Assembly: GCF_001056295.1 (NCBI RefSeq)
Contig: NZ_JVMD01000023.1
Location: 124,001 to 188,000, forward strand
DNA: 64,000 bases
Direction: 5' to 3'
Source of the DNA: Corynebacterium halotolerans
GTDB lineage: Bacteria; Actinomycetota; Actinomycetes; Mycobacteriales; Mycobacteriaceae
Position 1 is the first letter of the stretch. Every line of letters starts with the position of its first letter. The position numbers and the translations under genes were made by a program. The notes beneath the pieces are model-generated. The model did no database searches and was not told the DNA's origin. It worked only from the letters and a program-made list of their open reading frames with translations. Below, piece by piece: positions 1 through 8,601 of the stretch.

Positions 1-49
1 TTATCATGAGAAGTGAACCATCAGCAAATCGCGACGTCAGGAGAGCAAC

Positions 50-241
50 ATGGGTGACTTCCAGAACAAGGCGGACGAGCTCGGCGGCAAGGCCAAGGAG
101 GCCGCCGGCAAGGCCACCGACAACAAGGACCTCGAGAACGAGGGCAAGGGCGACCAGGTCAAGGCCGACATCAAGCAGGGCTTCGAGGATGCCAAGGACA
201 AGGTGACCGAGGGTCTGGGCAAGCTCAAGGGCGACAACTAA
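50..241 (+). CDS. CsbD family stress-response protein
   Basis: A 63-residue, highly charged, Lys/Asp/Glu/Gly-rich protein without Cys or hydrophobic stretches. It has the CsbD hallmarks: repeated short segments of the form G-K-x-K-E-A-A-G-K-A-T and a D-x-V-K-A-D-I-K-Q-G stretch. CsbD proteins are small, abundant, probably soluble helical proteins induced by general stress; no biochemical activity is established. The ATG follows an AGGAG-like site (AGGAGAGCAAC), which supports this start. It stands alone, followed by a tRNA gene. Confidence 0.85.
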   Translation: MGDFQNKADELGGKAKEAAGKATDNKDLENEGKGDQVKADIKQGFEDAKDKVTEGLGKLKGDN

Positions 242-295
242 ACGCTTGACCAGGCGATTTGTTCGCCGGGCCCGCCCTCCCGTAAATTCTTTCGC

Positions 296-386
296 GGTGG
301 CGTGTCCGAGCGGCCGAAGGTGATCGCCTCGAAAGCGATTGTTGGGTAACCCCCAACCGAGGGTTCAAATCCCTCCGCCACCGCCA
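296..386 (+). tRNA. tRNA-Ser (anticodon CGA)
   Basis: The acceptor stem GGTGGCG pairs with CGCCACC. A class II long variable arm (TTGTTGGGTAACCCCCAACC), a T arm GAGGG-TTCAAAT-CCCTC and an anticodon loop CTCGAAA are readable, giving anticodon CGA (reads UCG). The terminal CCA is encoded (384-386). A strong terminator follows directly. Confidence 0.95.
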
Positions 387-390
387 ATCA

Positions 391-427
391 ACCGCCGCCC
401 GTGCCATGCGCACGGGCGGCGGTTTTT
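391..427 (+). terminator. Rho-independent terminator after tRNA-Ser
   Basis: Perfect GC-rich hairpin with arms CCGCCGCCCGTGC and GCACGGGCGGCGG around a short loop, followed by a run of T. It ends the tRNA transcript. Confidence 0.9.
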
Positions 428-592
428 CTACTATTCACGCAGGGGCAATTGTGTTCCCTGGGGCAATTGTTTCGCCTGTTGCCACGCGAGGTGCACCGGG
501 ACACGTATCCTGGGAAGGTGCTGCGCGCGTCCCGTGGCGAGTCCGTAGGTCGCGCGCTCGCGAATGAACGCGAGTGAAGGGGAAGTTGAGCG

Positions 593-3500
593 ATGGCGAA
601 GGTCCTGTTCAACCTCGGCAGGTGGTCATACCTGCACAAGTGGACGGTCATCATCGCATGGGCGCTGATCCTCGGCGTCGTCGGTGGTGCGGCCGGTGCA
701 TTCCAGAAGGGTTTCGACGACCAGTTCTCGATCCCCGGCATGCCGTCGTCCATCGCCTCGCACATGATCGAGGCCAAGTTCCCGAACCAGCCCAACCCCA
801 TCCGCGAGCAAACCGTGTACGTGGTGTTCGCGGCGCCGGAAGGCCAAAGACTCTCCGACCCGGAGAACATGAAGGCGGCCGATGAGGTCGTCGCGTCGAT
901 CAAGCAGAACATCGACCAGCTCACCGCCGACCAGATGCTGGTCAACCCCGTCCGGCTGAATCCCGAACTGCAGAAGAGGATCGTCGAAGCCGGCACGGGT
1001 TCCGGCCTGCCGGAGAAAGTGGCCAGGGCCGACGCCCACGCGCTGCGCACGCTGTCGGAGGACGGCCGCTACGGCATTTCCCAGTTCGCCTTCGACGTCC
1101 GCGTGCCCAAGGACATCACCCCGAAGAACCGCCAGGCGCTGTTCGACGCCATGAAGATCGGCAAGGACGCCGGCCTGCAGGTCGAGGCCATGGGTCCCGG
1201 CATGATGGACCCGGTGGCGGTTAACCCGACGTCGGAGATCATCGGCATCTCCATCGCGGCGGCGGTGCTGATCATCACCTTCGGCTCGCTGGTGGCGGCG
1301 GGCCTGCCGCTGATCACCGCGGTCGTCGGCATCGTCATCGGCTCGCTGCTGGTCGTGTTCATGACGGCCTTCAAGGACGTCAACTCCATCACCCCGGTCC
1401 TGGCCGTGATGATCGGCCTGGCCGTCGGCATCGACTACGCCCTGTTCATCCTGTCGCGCTACCGCGCCGAACGGTCGAGGGGGCTGACCAGACCCGATGC
1501 CGTCGGCATGGCGACGGGCACGGCGGGCTCGTCCGTGGTGTTCGCCGGTCTGACGGTCATCGTGGCGCTGGCGGCGCTGGTCATCGCGAAGGTCCCCTTC
1601 CTGTCGCTGATGGGCATCTCTGCGGCCATCACCGTCGGCATCGCCGTGATCATTTCGCTCACCCTGCTGCCGGCGCTGATGGCGCTGTTCGGCGGGAAGA
1701 TCTTCGCGGGCAAGATCCCCGGCATCGCGGGCAATCCGCTGAAAGCCGGCCGCCGCCCGCTGTTCGGCGGCAAGACCATGGGCCGCCGCTGGGTGGAGGC
1801 CGTGCACAAGGCGCCGGGCCTGTTCCTGGTGGGCGCGGTGGGCATCCTCGTCGCGCTGTCGGTGCCGGCGGCGAACCTGCAGCTAGCGCTGCCGTCGGAT
1901 TCCACGTCGCCCTACGGTTCGACCCAGCGCAACGCCATCCAGCTGGCGTCGCAGGGCTTTGGCCCGGGCCGCAACGCCCAGATGCTCATCATCGCCGACG
2001 CCGACAACGTCAACCCGAATTCCACGGTACTGGCGCCGGTGATGCGCGGCCTCATGGCCGGTGACCGGACCATGACGCCGGAGCAGGCGGCGCGGAAGGC
2101 GTCGTTCAGCTACGCGCTGGACAACTTCAAGAACAACGTCGACGTCGAGCACGTGCAGATCATCCGCCTGAACGAAGAGGGCACGGGCGTGCTGATGATG
2201 CTCACCCCGAAGGCGGGCCCGCTCGATTCGGAGACCGGCTCGCTGATTTCGGCGCTGCGCCAGCAGCAGAACCAGATCAAGGATGCGACGGGCCTGGTCA
2301 CGGGCGTGACGGGCCTGATCCCCATCGAGCAGGACATCACCGAACGACTATCCGACGCGATGCCGCTGTATCTGTCGGTGGTCATCGGCTTGGCCATCGT
2401 CCTGCTGCTGCTGGTGTTCCGTTCGCTGGTGGTGCCGCTGACGGCCGGCCTGGGCTTCCTGTTGTCGGTCGGCGCGGCGTTCGGCGTGACGGTGCTGTTC
2501 TGGCAGCAGGGCCTGTGGGGGCTGGTGCATACGCCGGGCCCGCTGGTCAGTTTCATCCCGATCTTCATGATCGGCGTGACGTTCGGCCTGGCTATGGACT
2601 ACCAGGTGTTCCTGGTGTCCCGAATGCGGGAACATTTCACGCATTCGAAGGGCAAGCCGCGCGAGGGCTCGCAGTACACGGCGGTCGAGGAGTCGGTCGT
2701 GGAGGGCTTCTCGCTGGGCGCTCGCGTGGTCACTGCGGCGGCGATCATCATGATCGCCGTCTTCGTCGCATTCATCGGCCAGCCGCTGGCGTTCGTCAAG
2801 GTCTTCGGTTTCGCGCTGGGCGCGGCCGTCCTGTTCGACGCGTTCCTGGTGCGCATGACGCTGATCCCGGCGTCGATGTTCCTGTTGGGCCGGACGACGT
2901 GGTGGATGCCGAAGTGGATGGACCGGATCCTGCCGTCGGTGGACGTCGAGGGCACGGCGCTGGAGGAGAAGGCCGAGGAGCTCGCCGCGGCGGGCGAGGC
3001 CGAGCGCCAGGCGCGGGCCGGCGATTCTTCGCTTGACGACGATTCCGCCCCGAAGAAGCGCGGCATCCCGAAGCTGCGCGGGGCGAAGAAGAGCAAGGCG
3101 GGGAAGTTCGATCCTCCCTACAAGTCGCGGGAGATCCCGAAGCTGCCGAAGAAGCCGAAGAAGGCGAAGAGGACCGCGAAGGCGGAGGACGCCGTGCAGC
3201 CGCCGACGCCCGCCAACGCCGCTGCGGCCGCGAAGGCGGCAGCCGGCACCGCAACCGGTGCCGCCGCTGCCGGGTCCACCGCAGCTTCGACCGCGTCCGG
3301 TACTGCGGCCGCCGGGTCCACCGCAGCTTCGACCGCCGCCGGAGCGGCCGTCGCCGGTGCCACGGCGGCGGCGCTGTCACCGACGTACCGCGATCCCGCG
3401 CGGGCCGCGGACGACGAGAAGACGCGGCAGTTCCCGATCGTCGAAGCCGAGCTCGTCGAGGAGCCGAAGGAACGGCCGGTCAAGGGCGGAACGGCGCAGC

Positions 3501-3883
3501 GGCCCGAGCCGCACCGGACGCCGTTCAGCACCCCGTACGTGGAGCGCCGCCTGCGCCGCGAGGAGGAAACCGCCGCCCGCGCCGACAAGACGGCAGGGCA
3601 GCCGAAGACCGCCCCGAAGCCGGCGCCGCGCCCCGCGCCCCAGCCCGCTTCGCAGTCCCCGGCCCAACCCACGCCTCAGCCCGGGTCCATGCCGCAGCCG
3701 CGGACCGCGACGCACCTGCAGCCGCACCGGGCCACGCAGGGCGCTCCGGGCGCCGATGGGCAGGCCGATGAGTCGATTTCGGTGCAGGACCTGATCAAGC
3801 GCGAGGGCGGCCACTCCCGGCCCCGCCGCCGCCGCGCCCTGTGGGACCCGCGCGACTACGACGAGATCGACCGGGACGACTAA
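593..3883 (+). CDS. MMPL family (RND superfamily) transporter with long C-terminal tail
   Basis: An 1096-residue inner-membrane protein. Residues 1 to about 780 have the MMPL layout: one N-terminal membrane segment, a large extracytoplasmic domain, five to six segments, then a second copy of the same arrangement. The two diagnostic motifs are visible: A-V-G-I-D-Y-A-L-F-I-L-S-R-Y-R near residue 280 and G-L-A-M-D-Y-Q-V-F-L-V-S-R near 666. MMPL proteins of mycolic-acid bacteria use the proton gradient to export lipids and related molecules; the substrate here cannot be read. Residues about 780-1096 are a cytoplasmic, Lys/Pro/Ala-rich low-complexity tail with a Thr-Ala-Ser-Ala repeat. The ATG at 593 follows GAAGGGGAAG. 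It is transcribed alone or with tgt, 67 bp downstream. Confidence 0.9.
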   Translation: MAKVLFNLGRWSYLHKWTVIIAWALILGVVGGAAGAFQKGFDDQFSIPGMPSSIASHMIEAKFPNQPNPIREQTVYVVFAAPEGQRLSDPENMKAADEVVASIKQNIDQLTADQMLVNPVRLNPELQKRIVEAGTGSGLPEKVARADAHALRTLSEDGRYGISQFAFDVRVPKDITPKNRQALFDAMKIGKDAGLQVEAMGPGMMDPVAVNPTSEIIGISIAAAVLIITFGSLVAAGLPLITAVVGIVIGSLLVVFMTAFKDVNSITPVLAVMIGLAVGIDYALFILSRYRAERSRGLTRPDAVGMATGTAGSSVVFAGLTVIVALAALVIAKVPFLSLMGISAAITVGIAVIISLTLLPALMALFGGKIFAGKIPGIAGNPLKAGRRPLFGGKTMGRRWVEAVHKAPGLFLVGAVGILVALSVPAANLQLALPSDSTSPYGSTQRNAIQLASQGFGPGRNAQMLIIADADNVNPNSTVLAPVMRGLMAGDRTMTPEQAARKASFSYALDNFKNNVDVEHVQIIRLNEEGTGVLMMLTPKAGPLDSETGSLISALRQQQNQIKDATGLVTGVTGLIPIEQDITERLSDAMPLYLSVVIGLAIVLLLLVFRSLVVPLTAGLGFLLSVGAAFGVTVLFWQQGLWGLVHTPGPLVSFIPIFMIGVTFGLAMDYQVFLVSRMREHFTHSKGKPREGSQYTAVEESVVEGFSLGARVVTAAAIIMIAVFVAFIGQPLAFVKVFGFALGAAVLFDAFLVRMTLIPASMFLLGRTTWWMPKWMDRILPSVDVEGTALEEKAEELAAAGEAERQARAGDSSLDDDSAPKKRGIPKLRGAKKSKAGKFDPPYKSREIPKLPKKPKKAKRTAKAEDAVQPPTPANAAAAAKAAAGTATGAAAAGSTAASTASGTAAAGSTAASTAAGAAVAGATAAALSPTYRDPARAADDEKTRQFPIVEAELVEEPKERPVKGGTAQRPEPHRTPFSTPYVERRLRREEETAARADKTAGQPKTAPKPAPRPAPQPASQSPAQPTPQPGSMPQPRTATHLQPHRATQGAPGADGQADESISVQDLIKREGGHSRPRRRRALWDPRDYDEIDRDD

Positions 3884-3950
3884 CCTCGACCCGCAACGCC
3901 CGACCGGACTCCCCCGGCCGGGCCCACCATTTCTCGAGGAGACCCACCCA

Positions 3951-5243
3951 GTGACGGATTCAACGGCGGACCAGGGCAACTTCAGCGTCGTCAAGCAGAT
4001 GGACGGCGAGCCGGGGCGAGCCGGGATCATCCGCACCCCGCATGGGGACGTGGCGACGCCCGCGTTCATCCCGGTGGGCACCAAGGCGACGGTGAAAACT
4101 CTGACGCCGGAGCAGATCCGGGAGACCGGCGCGCAGGCGGTGCTGTCGAACGCGTACCACCTGTACCTGCAGCCGGGCCCCGACATCGTGGAGGCCGCGG
4201 GCGGGTTGACGCGCTTCGAGAATTGGAACGGGCCGACGTTCACCGACTCCGGCGGGTTCCAGGTGATGAGCCTGGGCGTGGGGTTCCGCAAGACCCTGGC
4301 CATGGACGTCACGGGGCTGCAGAACGACGACATCGTCGCGCCCGGCAAGGAGCGCAACGCCTTCGTCGACGAGGAGGGCGTCACCTTCCGCAGCCACATC
4401 GACGGCAGCTCGCACCGCTTCACCCCCGAGGTGTCCATGGGCATCCAGCACAAGCTCGGCGCGGACATCATCTTCGCGTTCGACGAGCTGACCACGCTGA
4501 TGAACACCCGCGAGTACCAGGAGTCGTCCGTCGAGCGGACGCACCGGTGGGCGAAGCGCTGCCTCGACGAGCATGATCGGCTGACGCGCGAGCGCAATCA
4601 GGTGCCGGGGCTCGTCGGAGATCTCGCCGAGGGCGAGCTGCCGCGCCAGCAGCTGTTCGGCGTCGTGCAGGGCGCGCAGTACGAGGACCTGCGGCGCCGC
4701 GCCGCGCGGGGGTTGGTGCGGCTTTCCGACGACGCCGAAGCGGCCGGGAAGATGGGCTTCGCCGGCTACGGCATCGGCGGTGCGCTGGAAAAGCAGCGCC
4801 TGGGCGAAATCTGCCGGTGGGTGACCGACGAGCTGCCCGATGATCGCCCCCGCCACCTGCTGGGCATTTCGGAGCCGGACGACATTTTCGCGGCCGTCGC
4901 CGCGGGCGCGGACACGTTCGACTGCGTCGCGCCGACGCGGCTGGCTCGGCGCGGCGGCGTGTACACGCTCGACGGGAAGATCACGCTGACGAACGCGCGG
5001 TTCAAGACCGACTTCGGGCCGATCGACCCGGAGGTGGAGTCGTACACGACGCTGAATTACTCGCGGGCGTACATCCACCACCTGCTCAAGGCGAAGGAGT
5101 ATCTGGCCGGCACGCTGTGCACCATCCACAACGTCTATTTCATGGTGAAGCTGGTGGAGAACATCCGCGCGTCGATCCTGGACGGGACGTTCGAGGAGTA
5201 CCGCGACGAATTCCTGGGTCGGTACTACGCGGGGAAGAAGTGA
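3951..5243 (+). CDS. tgt: tRNA-guanine transglycosylase, variant zinc site
   Basis: Exchanges guanine-34 of GUN-anticodon tRNAs for a queuine-type base. A 430-residue TIM-barrel enzyme starting at GTG after CGAGGAGACCC. Visible family features: T-D-S-G-G-F-Q-V-M-S-L with general-base Asp99, F-A-F-D-E (Asp178), F-G-V-V-Q-G, and T-F-D-C-V-A-P-T-R with the presumed nucleophile Asp324. Odd point: the canonical zinc ligands C-x-C-x2-C are replaced by Val362, Ser364 and Thr367, although the flanking N-Y-S-R-A-Y-I and the later His393 are kept. The Cys that normally follows Asp-Glu in the base pocket (Cys158 of Zymomonas) is Leu180. These changes suggest a different base preference or metal independence. 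It lies next to yhhQ and near gluQ. Confidence 0.93.
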   Translation: MTDSTADQGNFSVVKQMDGEPGRAGIIRTPHGDVATPAFIPVGTKATVKTLTPEQIRETGAQAVLSNAYHLYLQPGPDIVEAAGGLTRFENWNGPTFTDSGGFQVMSLGVGFRKTLAMDVTGLQNDDIVAPGKERNAFVDEEGVTFRSHIDGSSHRFTPEVSMGIQHKLGADIIFAFDELTTLMNTREYQESSVERTHRWAKRCLDEHDRLTRERNQVPGLVGDLAEGELPRQQLFGVVQGAQYEDLRRRAARGLVRLSDDAEAAGKMGFAGYGIGGALEKQRLGEICRWVTDELPDDRPRHLLGISEPDDIFAAVAAGADTFDCVAPTRLARRGGVYTLDGKITLTNARFKTDFGPIDPEVESYTTLNYSRAYIHHLLKAKEYLAGTLCTIHNVYFMVKLVENIRASILDGTFEEYRDEFLGRYYAGKK

Positions 5244-5299
5244 GGAAGTAGCGGCCGCCACCGGGGCGGCTCAGCGGTGATCGGCCGCCACCAGTCGAC

Positions 5300-6058
5300 T
5301 CAGCGGTGATCGGCCGCCTCGGGCAGGTCGTAGTAGCCCTCGCGCTTCTTCACCCAGGCGATGACGCGGTACGTCAGGGGCAGGATCAGCACTTCCATGC
5401 CGGTCTTCCACAGGAAACCGACGATGACGAAGTTGATGAAGTCACCCCACGTGGAAATGCCGATCGCCGACGCGGCGATGGAGCAGAAGATCAGGGTGTC
5501 GGCGAACTCGCCGACGACCGTCGACCCCAGAAGGCGCATCCACAACGACTTTTCGCCGGTGCGGCGCTTGATGGCCGTCAGCGACCACGCGTTGAGCAAC
5601 TGGCCGACGAGGTAGCCTGCCAATCCCGCCAGGACCAGCTGCGGCACCGTGCCCAGGACGGTCTCGAACGCGGCCTGGTTTTCGTAGAAGTCGGCCGGCG
5701 GCAATTCGATGGCGATGAAGAAGCTGGCCATGCCGACCGCGAGGACCGCGAAGCCCGCGTAGACGGCGCGGCGGGTCGCCCGGAAACCGTAGACCTCGGA
5801 CAACACGTCGCCGATGACGTAGCTGAGCGGGAACAGAAAAAAGGCGCCGTCCGTGACCAGGCCGAACAGCTCGACGCCCTTCGTGGCGGTGATGTTCGAG
5901 ATCAGCAGGACGCCGGAGAAGATGCCCACCAGGGTGGGGTACAGCGAGCGCGGCACCGGGACGTGGCGCGGCGCGGGATCGGAGTTCGTGGGCGTGGACG
6001 CGGGGGCCGCGGCAGCGCCCGGCCCAGAACCGTGGGCCGGGGAATCGGAGTTGGTCAT
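5300..6058 (-). CDS. yhhQ: Queuosine precursor transporter (YhhQ/QPTR family)
   Basis: An integral membrane protein of 252 residues with about six hydrophobic segments. After a polar N-terminus (residues 1-35) come Y-P-T-L-V-G-I-F-S-G-V-L-L-I-S-N and later F-P-L-S-Y-V-I-G-D-V-L-S-E-V-Y-G-F, the hallmark of the YhhQ/VUT family that imports preQ0, preQ1 or queuine. The Met at 6058 is chosen over an upstream Met at 6097 because the extra 13 residues are atypical. No clear Shine-Dalgarno is seen, and a TAGACT hexamer just upstream could make it leaderless. It is convergent with tgt (56 bp apart) and probably feeds it, since no preQ synthesis genes are in the window. Confidence 0.88.
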   Translation of the reverse strand: MTNSDSPAHGSGPGAAAAPASTPTNSDPAPRHVPVPRSLYPTLVGIFSGVLLISNITATKGVELFGLVTDGAFFLFPLSYVIGDVLSEVYGFRATRRAVYAGFAVLAVGMASFFIAIELPPADFYENQAAFETVLGTVPQLVLAGLAGYLVGQLLNAWSLTAIKRRTGEKSLWMRLLGSTVVGEFADTLIFCSIAASAIGISTWGDFINFVIVGFLWKTGMEVLILPLTYRVIAWVKKREGYYDLPEAADHR

Positions 6059-6109
6059 GGCGGCAGAGTCTAATGTCCCGCCGCCCGGCCACCACATCCT
6101 GCGGCGGGC

Positions 6110-6703
6110 CTACTCCGACCCGACGCCGCCGCCGGAGCGGTGGTTGAACCGCTGGGGCGTCGCCGCGGCGAGCTTCGCCAGTTCGGACTGCGCCTTGTTG
6201 AGGATGCCGACGACCTCGTCGATGTCCTTCGGGTGGCGCCCGTCGAGCAGCCTGTACGCGTCGCCCCACGTGTAATCGGTGGCGACGCAGCGGGCCTGGA
6301 CCGTCTGCAGCGTTTCGCGCAGCACGGTCACCGCGCCCGACAGCGCCCGCGGGCTGGGAGTGAAGCCGAGCACGAGCGCGGGCTTTCGCATCAGCGCGCC
6401 GCGGCCCATCGGGCGGGAGCACCAGTCGATCGCGTTGGTGATCACGGCGGGGGCGGTGTGGTTGTGCTCCGGGGTGATGATGACCAGCCCGTCGGCGTCG
6501 TGCACCGCGGCCCTGAGCTCGCGGACGACCTCCGGTTCCTGGCCGGGAACGTCGAGATCCTCGTCGTAGAACGGCACCTCGCGAAGGCGCTCGAACACGG
6601 CGGCCGTGTCGCCCTCCGGGAGGTGGTGGATGAAGGCCTCGGCCAACTGGCGGTTGGTCGACTCCTTGCGCAGGGACCCGAGGAAAATGACGTAGTTGCT
6701 CAT
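6110..6703 (-). CDS. NAD(P)H-dependent FMN reductase family protein
   Basis: A 197-residue flavodoxin-fold oxidoreductase. The N-terminal [13 protein letters not shown] is the phosphate-binding loop of the NADPH-dependent FMN reductase (ChrR/azoreductase-like) family, and [20 protein letters not shown] matches the family's P-E-Y-N-x-S-x-P-x-x-L-K-N-A-I-D-W block, with His for Tyr. The likely role is cytosolic two-electron reduction of quinones, nitro- or azo-compounds or metal ions using bound FMN; the true substrate is unknown. It is encoded 51 bp downstream of yhhQ's start on the same strand and may be cotranscribed with it. Confidence 0.85.
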   Translation of the reverse strand: MSNYVIFLGSLRKESTNRQLAEAFIHHLPEGDTAAVFERLREVPFYDEDLDVPGQEPEVVRELRAAVHDADGLVIITPEHNHTAPAVITNAIDWCSRPMGRGALMRKPALVLGFTPSPRALSGAVTVLRETLQTVQARCVATDYTWGDAYRLLDGRHPKDIDEVVGILNKAQSELAKLAAATPQRFNHRSGGGVGSE

Positions 6704-6805
6704 GTGTCAACGATACCGCCGCACGCGCCCCGCGTGAACTCCGGATTTCGGTGCATGGCGGTAACGGGGGCGTCGCAAAGCAAGCCGCCGAATATGGTGG
6801 TGACC

Positions 6806-7825
6806 ATGGACGAACCAGCGGGAACCGCCGCGCCGGGGTACGTCGGCCGATACGCGCCGTCGCCGACCGGCCACCTGCACCTGGGGAACCTGCGCACGGC
6901 CGTGATCGCGTGGGCGCGGGCGCGTGCGGCGGGCGGGCGGTTCATCGTGCGCATCGAGGACATCGACCGCCAGCGGTCCCGGCCCGAATTCGAGGAGCAG
7001 CAGCTCGCCGACCTCGCCGCCATCGGCCTCGACTGGGACGGGGAGGTCGTGCGGCAGTCCGAGCGCGACGAGCTTTACGACGACGCCCTGCGCCGCCTGC
7101 CGACGTTCCCCTGCTTCTGCTCCCGCAAGGACATCCAGCGCGAACTCGCCGAGATGGGCGGGGCACCGCACGGCGTGCCCGGCGCGTACCCCGGGACCTG
7201 CCGCGATCTGACGGAGGCCGAACGCGCCGAGAGGGCCGCCGCGCTGGCGGCGGAGGGGCGCGGGCCGTCGCTTCGATTGCGCGCCGACGTGCGCGAATGG
7301 CGGGCCGACGATGCGCTGCACGGAACCGTGGTCGGCGCGGTCGACGACATGGTGCTGCGCCGCGCGGACGGGATGTGGGCGTACAACCTGGCCGTCGTGG
7401 TCGATGACGCGGACCAGGGCGTCACCGAAATCGTGCGCGGCGACGACCTTTTGACCTCCGCGCCGCGGCAGGCGCACCTGGCGGGGATGCTCGGCGTGCC
7501 CGCGCCGACGTACGCCCACGTGCCGCTGGTGCTGAACTCGGAGGGGCGCCGGCTTGCCAAGCGCGACGGCGACGTGACGCTGCGCGAGATCACGGCGGCG
7601 CAGGCGCGGCGGTGGATCTTGGATTCGCTGCGGGGAGGGGCCGGCGATGGTGTCGGTGTTGGCGCGGGCGGTGATGTCGGAGCGGGGCCCGTTGGAGCAG
7701 CCGCGAGCGCTGGCGCTGGCGCGAAGGCCGGCCCGTTCGCTGAGGTGGACGACATCGCCGATTTGCCCGAGGTGTTCGACCTGATGGCCGTGCCGCGCGA
7801 CCCGGTCGTGTGGCGCAGCGGCTAA
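6806..7825 (+). CDS. gluQ: Glutamyl-Q tRNA(Asp) synthetase
   Basis: A truncated class I glutamyl-tRNA synthetase paralogue lacking an anticodon-binding domain (339 residues). It activates glutamate and attaches it to the cyclopentenediol of queuosine-34 in tRNA-Asp. Visible: [15 protein letters not shown] (HIGH motif), R-I-E-D-I-D-R, a zinc knuckle C-F-C with Y-P-G-T-C, and R-L-A-K-R-D-G replacing KMSKS. A 30-residue Gly/Ala-rich insertion sits near the C-terminus. In-frame starts at 6794 (ATG) and 6797/6800 (GTG) exist; 6806 has GGTGG seven bases upstream. With tgt and yhhQ it forms a local queuosine gene group. Confidence 0.92.
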   Translation: MDEPAGTAAPGYVGRYAPSPTGHLHLGNLRTAVIAWARARAAGGRFIVRIEDIDRQRSRPEFEEQQLADLAAIGLDWDGEVVRQSERDELYDDALRRLPTFPCFCSRKDIQRELAEMGGAPHGVPGAYPGTCRDLTEAERAERAAALAAEGRGPSLRLRADVREWRADDALHGTVVGAVDDMVLRRADGMWAYNLAVVVDDADQGVTEIVRGDDLLTSAPRQAHLAGMLGVPAPTYAHVPLVLNSEGRRLAKRDGDVTLREITAAQARRWILDSLRGGAGDGVGVGAGGDVGAGPVGAAASAGAGAKAGPFAEVDDIADLPEVFDLMAVPRDPVVWRSG

Positions 7826-7844
7826 CCCACCCCGCCCTGCGGCT

Positions 7845-7908
7845 AACCCACCCCGAGTTGGGCAACCCACCCGCTGTAGTGGGTGGGTTGCCCAACTCGG
7901 GGTGGGTT
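7845..7908. repeat. Perfect 28-bp inverted repeat (palindromic element)
   Basis: Arms 7845-7872 and 7881-7908 are perfect complements around an 8-bp loop (GCTGTAGT). The outer arms read AACCCACCCCGAGTTGGG and its complement. It sits 20 bp after gluQ and could also stop transcription, although no T run follows. A related palindrome with the same loop start (CCCACCCGCTGTA) occurs at 58384-58441. Confidence 0.85.
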
Positions 7909-8064
7909 TGCGGCGGTACGGCGGCGGAGGTGGGCCAGGCAACCGGCGGAGTTGGGCGCAGACCGGCGGCGTGGCGGCCCGGTGTCGCTGTGGTCGGTGC
8001 AGCCGGCGGAGCTACGGCGGGCGCGAAAACGGCGGGCATTCCGCCCCGCCGCTAGCCTGGGGCC

Positions 8065-8601
8065 ATGAACGCCACGAACGACTCCGAACCGACCGACGTC
8101 ACCGGGGCCGGTGGGCCGGATTCCCGGCCGACGCTGCTGGTTGTGCATCATTCGCCGACGCCGCTGCTGCAGGGCGTGCGCGATGCCGCCCTCGACGGCG
8201 CCCGCCACCCCGACATCGAGGGCGTGAACGTCCGCGTGGTCGAGGCCCTCGAGGCCACGGCAGCCGACGTGCTCGCCGCCGACGCCTACCTGCTGGGCAC
8301 GTCCGCCAACTTCGGTTACATCTCGGGCGCGCTCAAGCATTTCTTCGACTCCACGTTCGCGGAGGTGAACGCGGCGGCGGAGGCGGGGGACATCCCGAAG
8401 GGCCGCCCGGTGTCCTGGTGGATCCGCGGCGGCTACGACGTCACCGGCGCGGCGAAGGCCATCCGTTCTCTGACCACCGGCTTCGGCTGGGAGATCGCGG
8501 CGGAGCCGGTGGAATTCGTCGGCGAACCCGACGATGCCGTCAAGGAACGGCTGCTGGAACTCGGCGGCACCATGGCGGCCCTGCTGATGGAGGCCCCGTG
8601 A
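8065..8601 (+). CDS. Flavodoxin/NAD(P)H reductase-like protein
   Basis: A 178-residue protein with a flavodoxin-like fold. After a disordered N-terminus (1-22), T-L-L-V-V-H-H-S-P-T-P starts the first strand and phosphate loop, and L-L-G-T-S-A-N-F-G-Y-I-S-G-A-L-K-H-F-F-D-S is the typical family segment (G-T-P-x-N-F-G-x-x-S-G-x-x-K-x-F). It probably binds FMN and acts as a cytosolic oxidoreductase; the partner is unknown. Its TGA overlaps the ATG of amn by one base, so the two are translationally coupled and possibly functionally linked. Confidence 0.75.
   Translation: MNATNDSEPTDVTGAGGPDSRPTLLVVHHSPTPLLQGVRDAALDGARHPDIEGVNVRVVEALEATAADVLAADAYLLGTSANFGYISGALKHFFDSTFAEVNAAAEAGDIPKGRPVSWWIRGGYDVTGAAKAIRSLTTGFGWEIAAEPVEFVGEPDDAVKERLLELGGTMAALLMEAP

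Noticed and set aside
7074..7755. Antisense frames inside gluQ, copA, nagA and the EIIC gene
   Set aside because: They mirror codon bias, carry no motifs and conflict with well-supported genes on the other strand.
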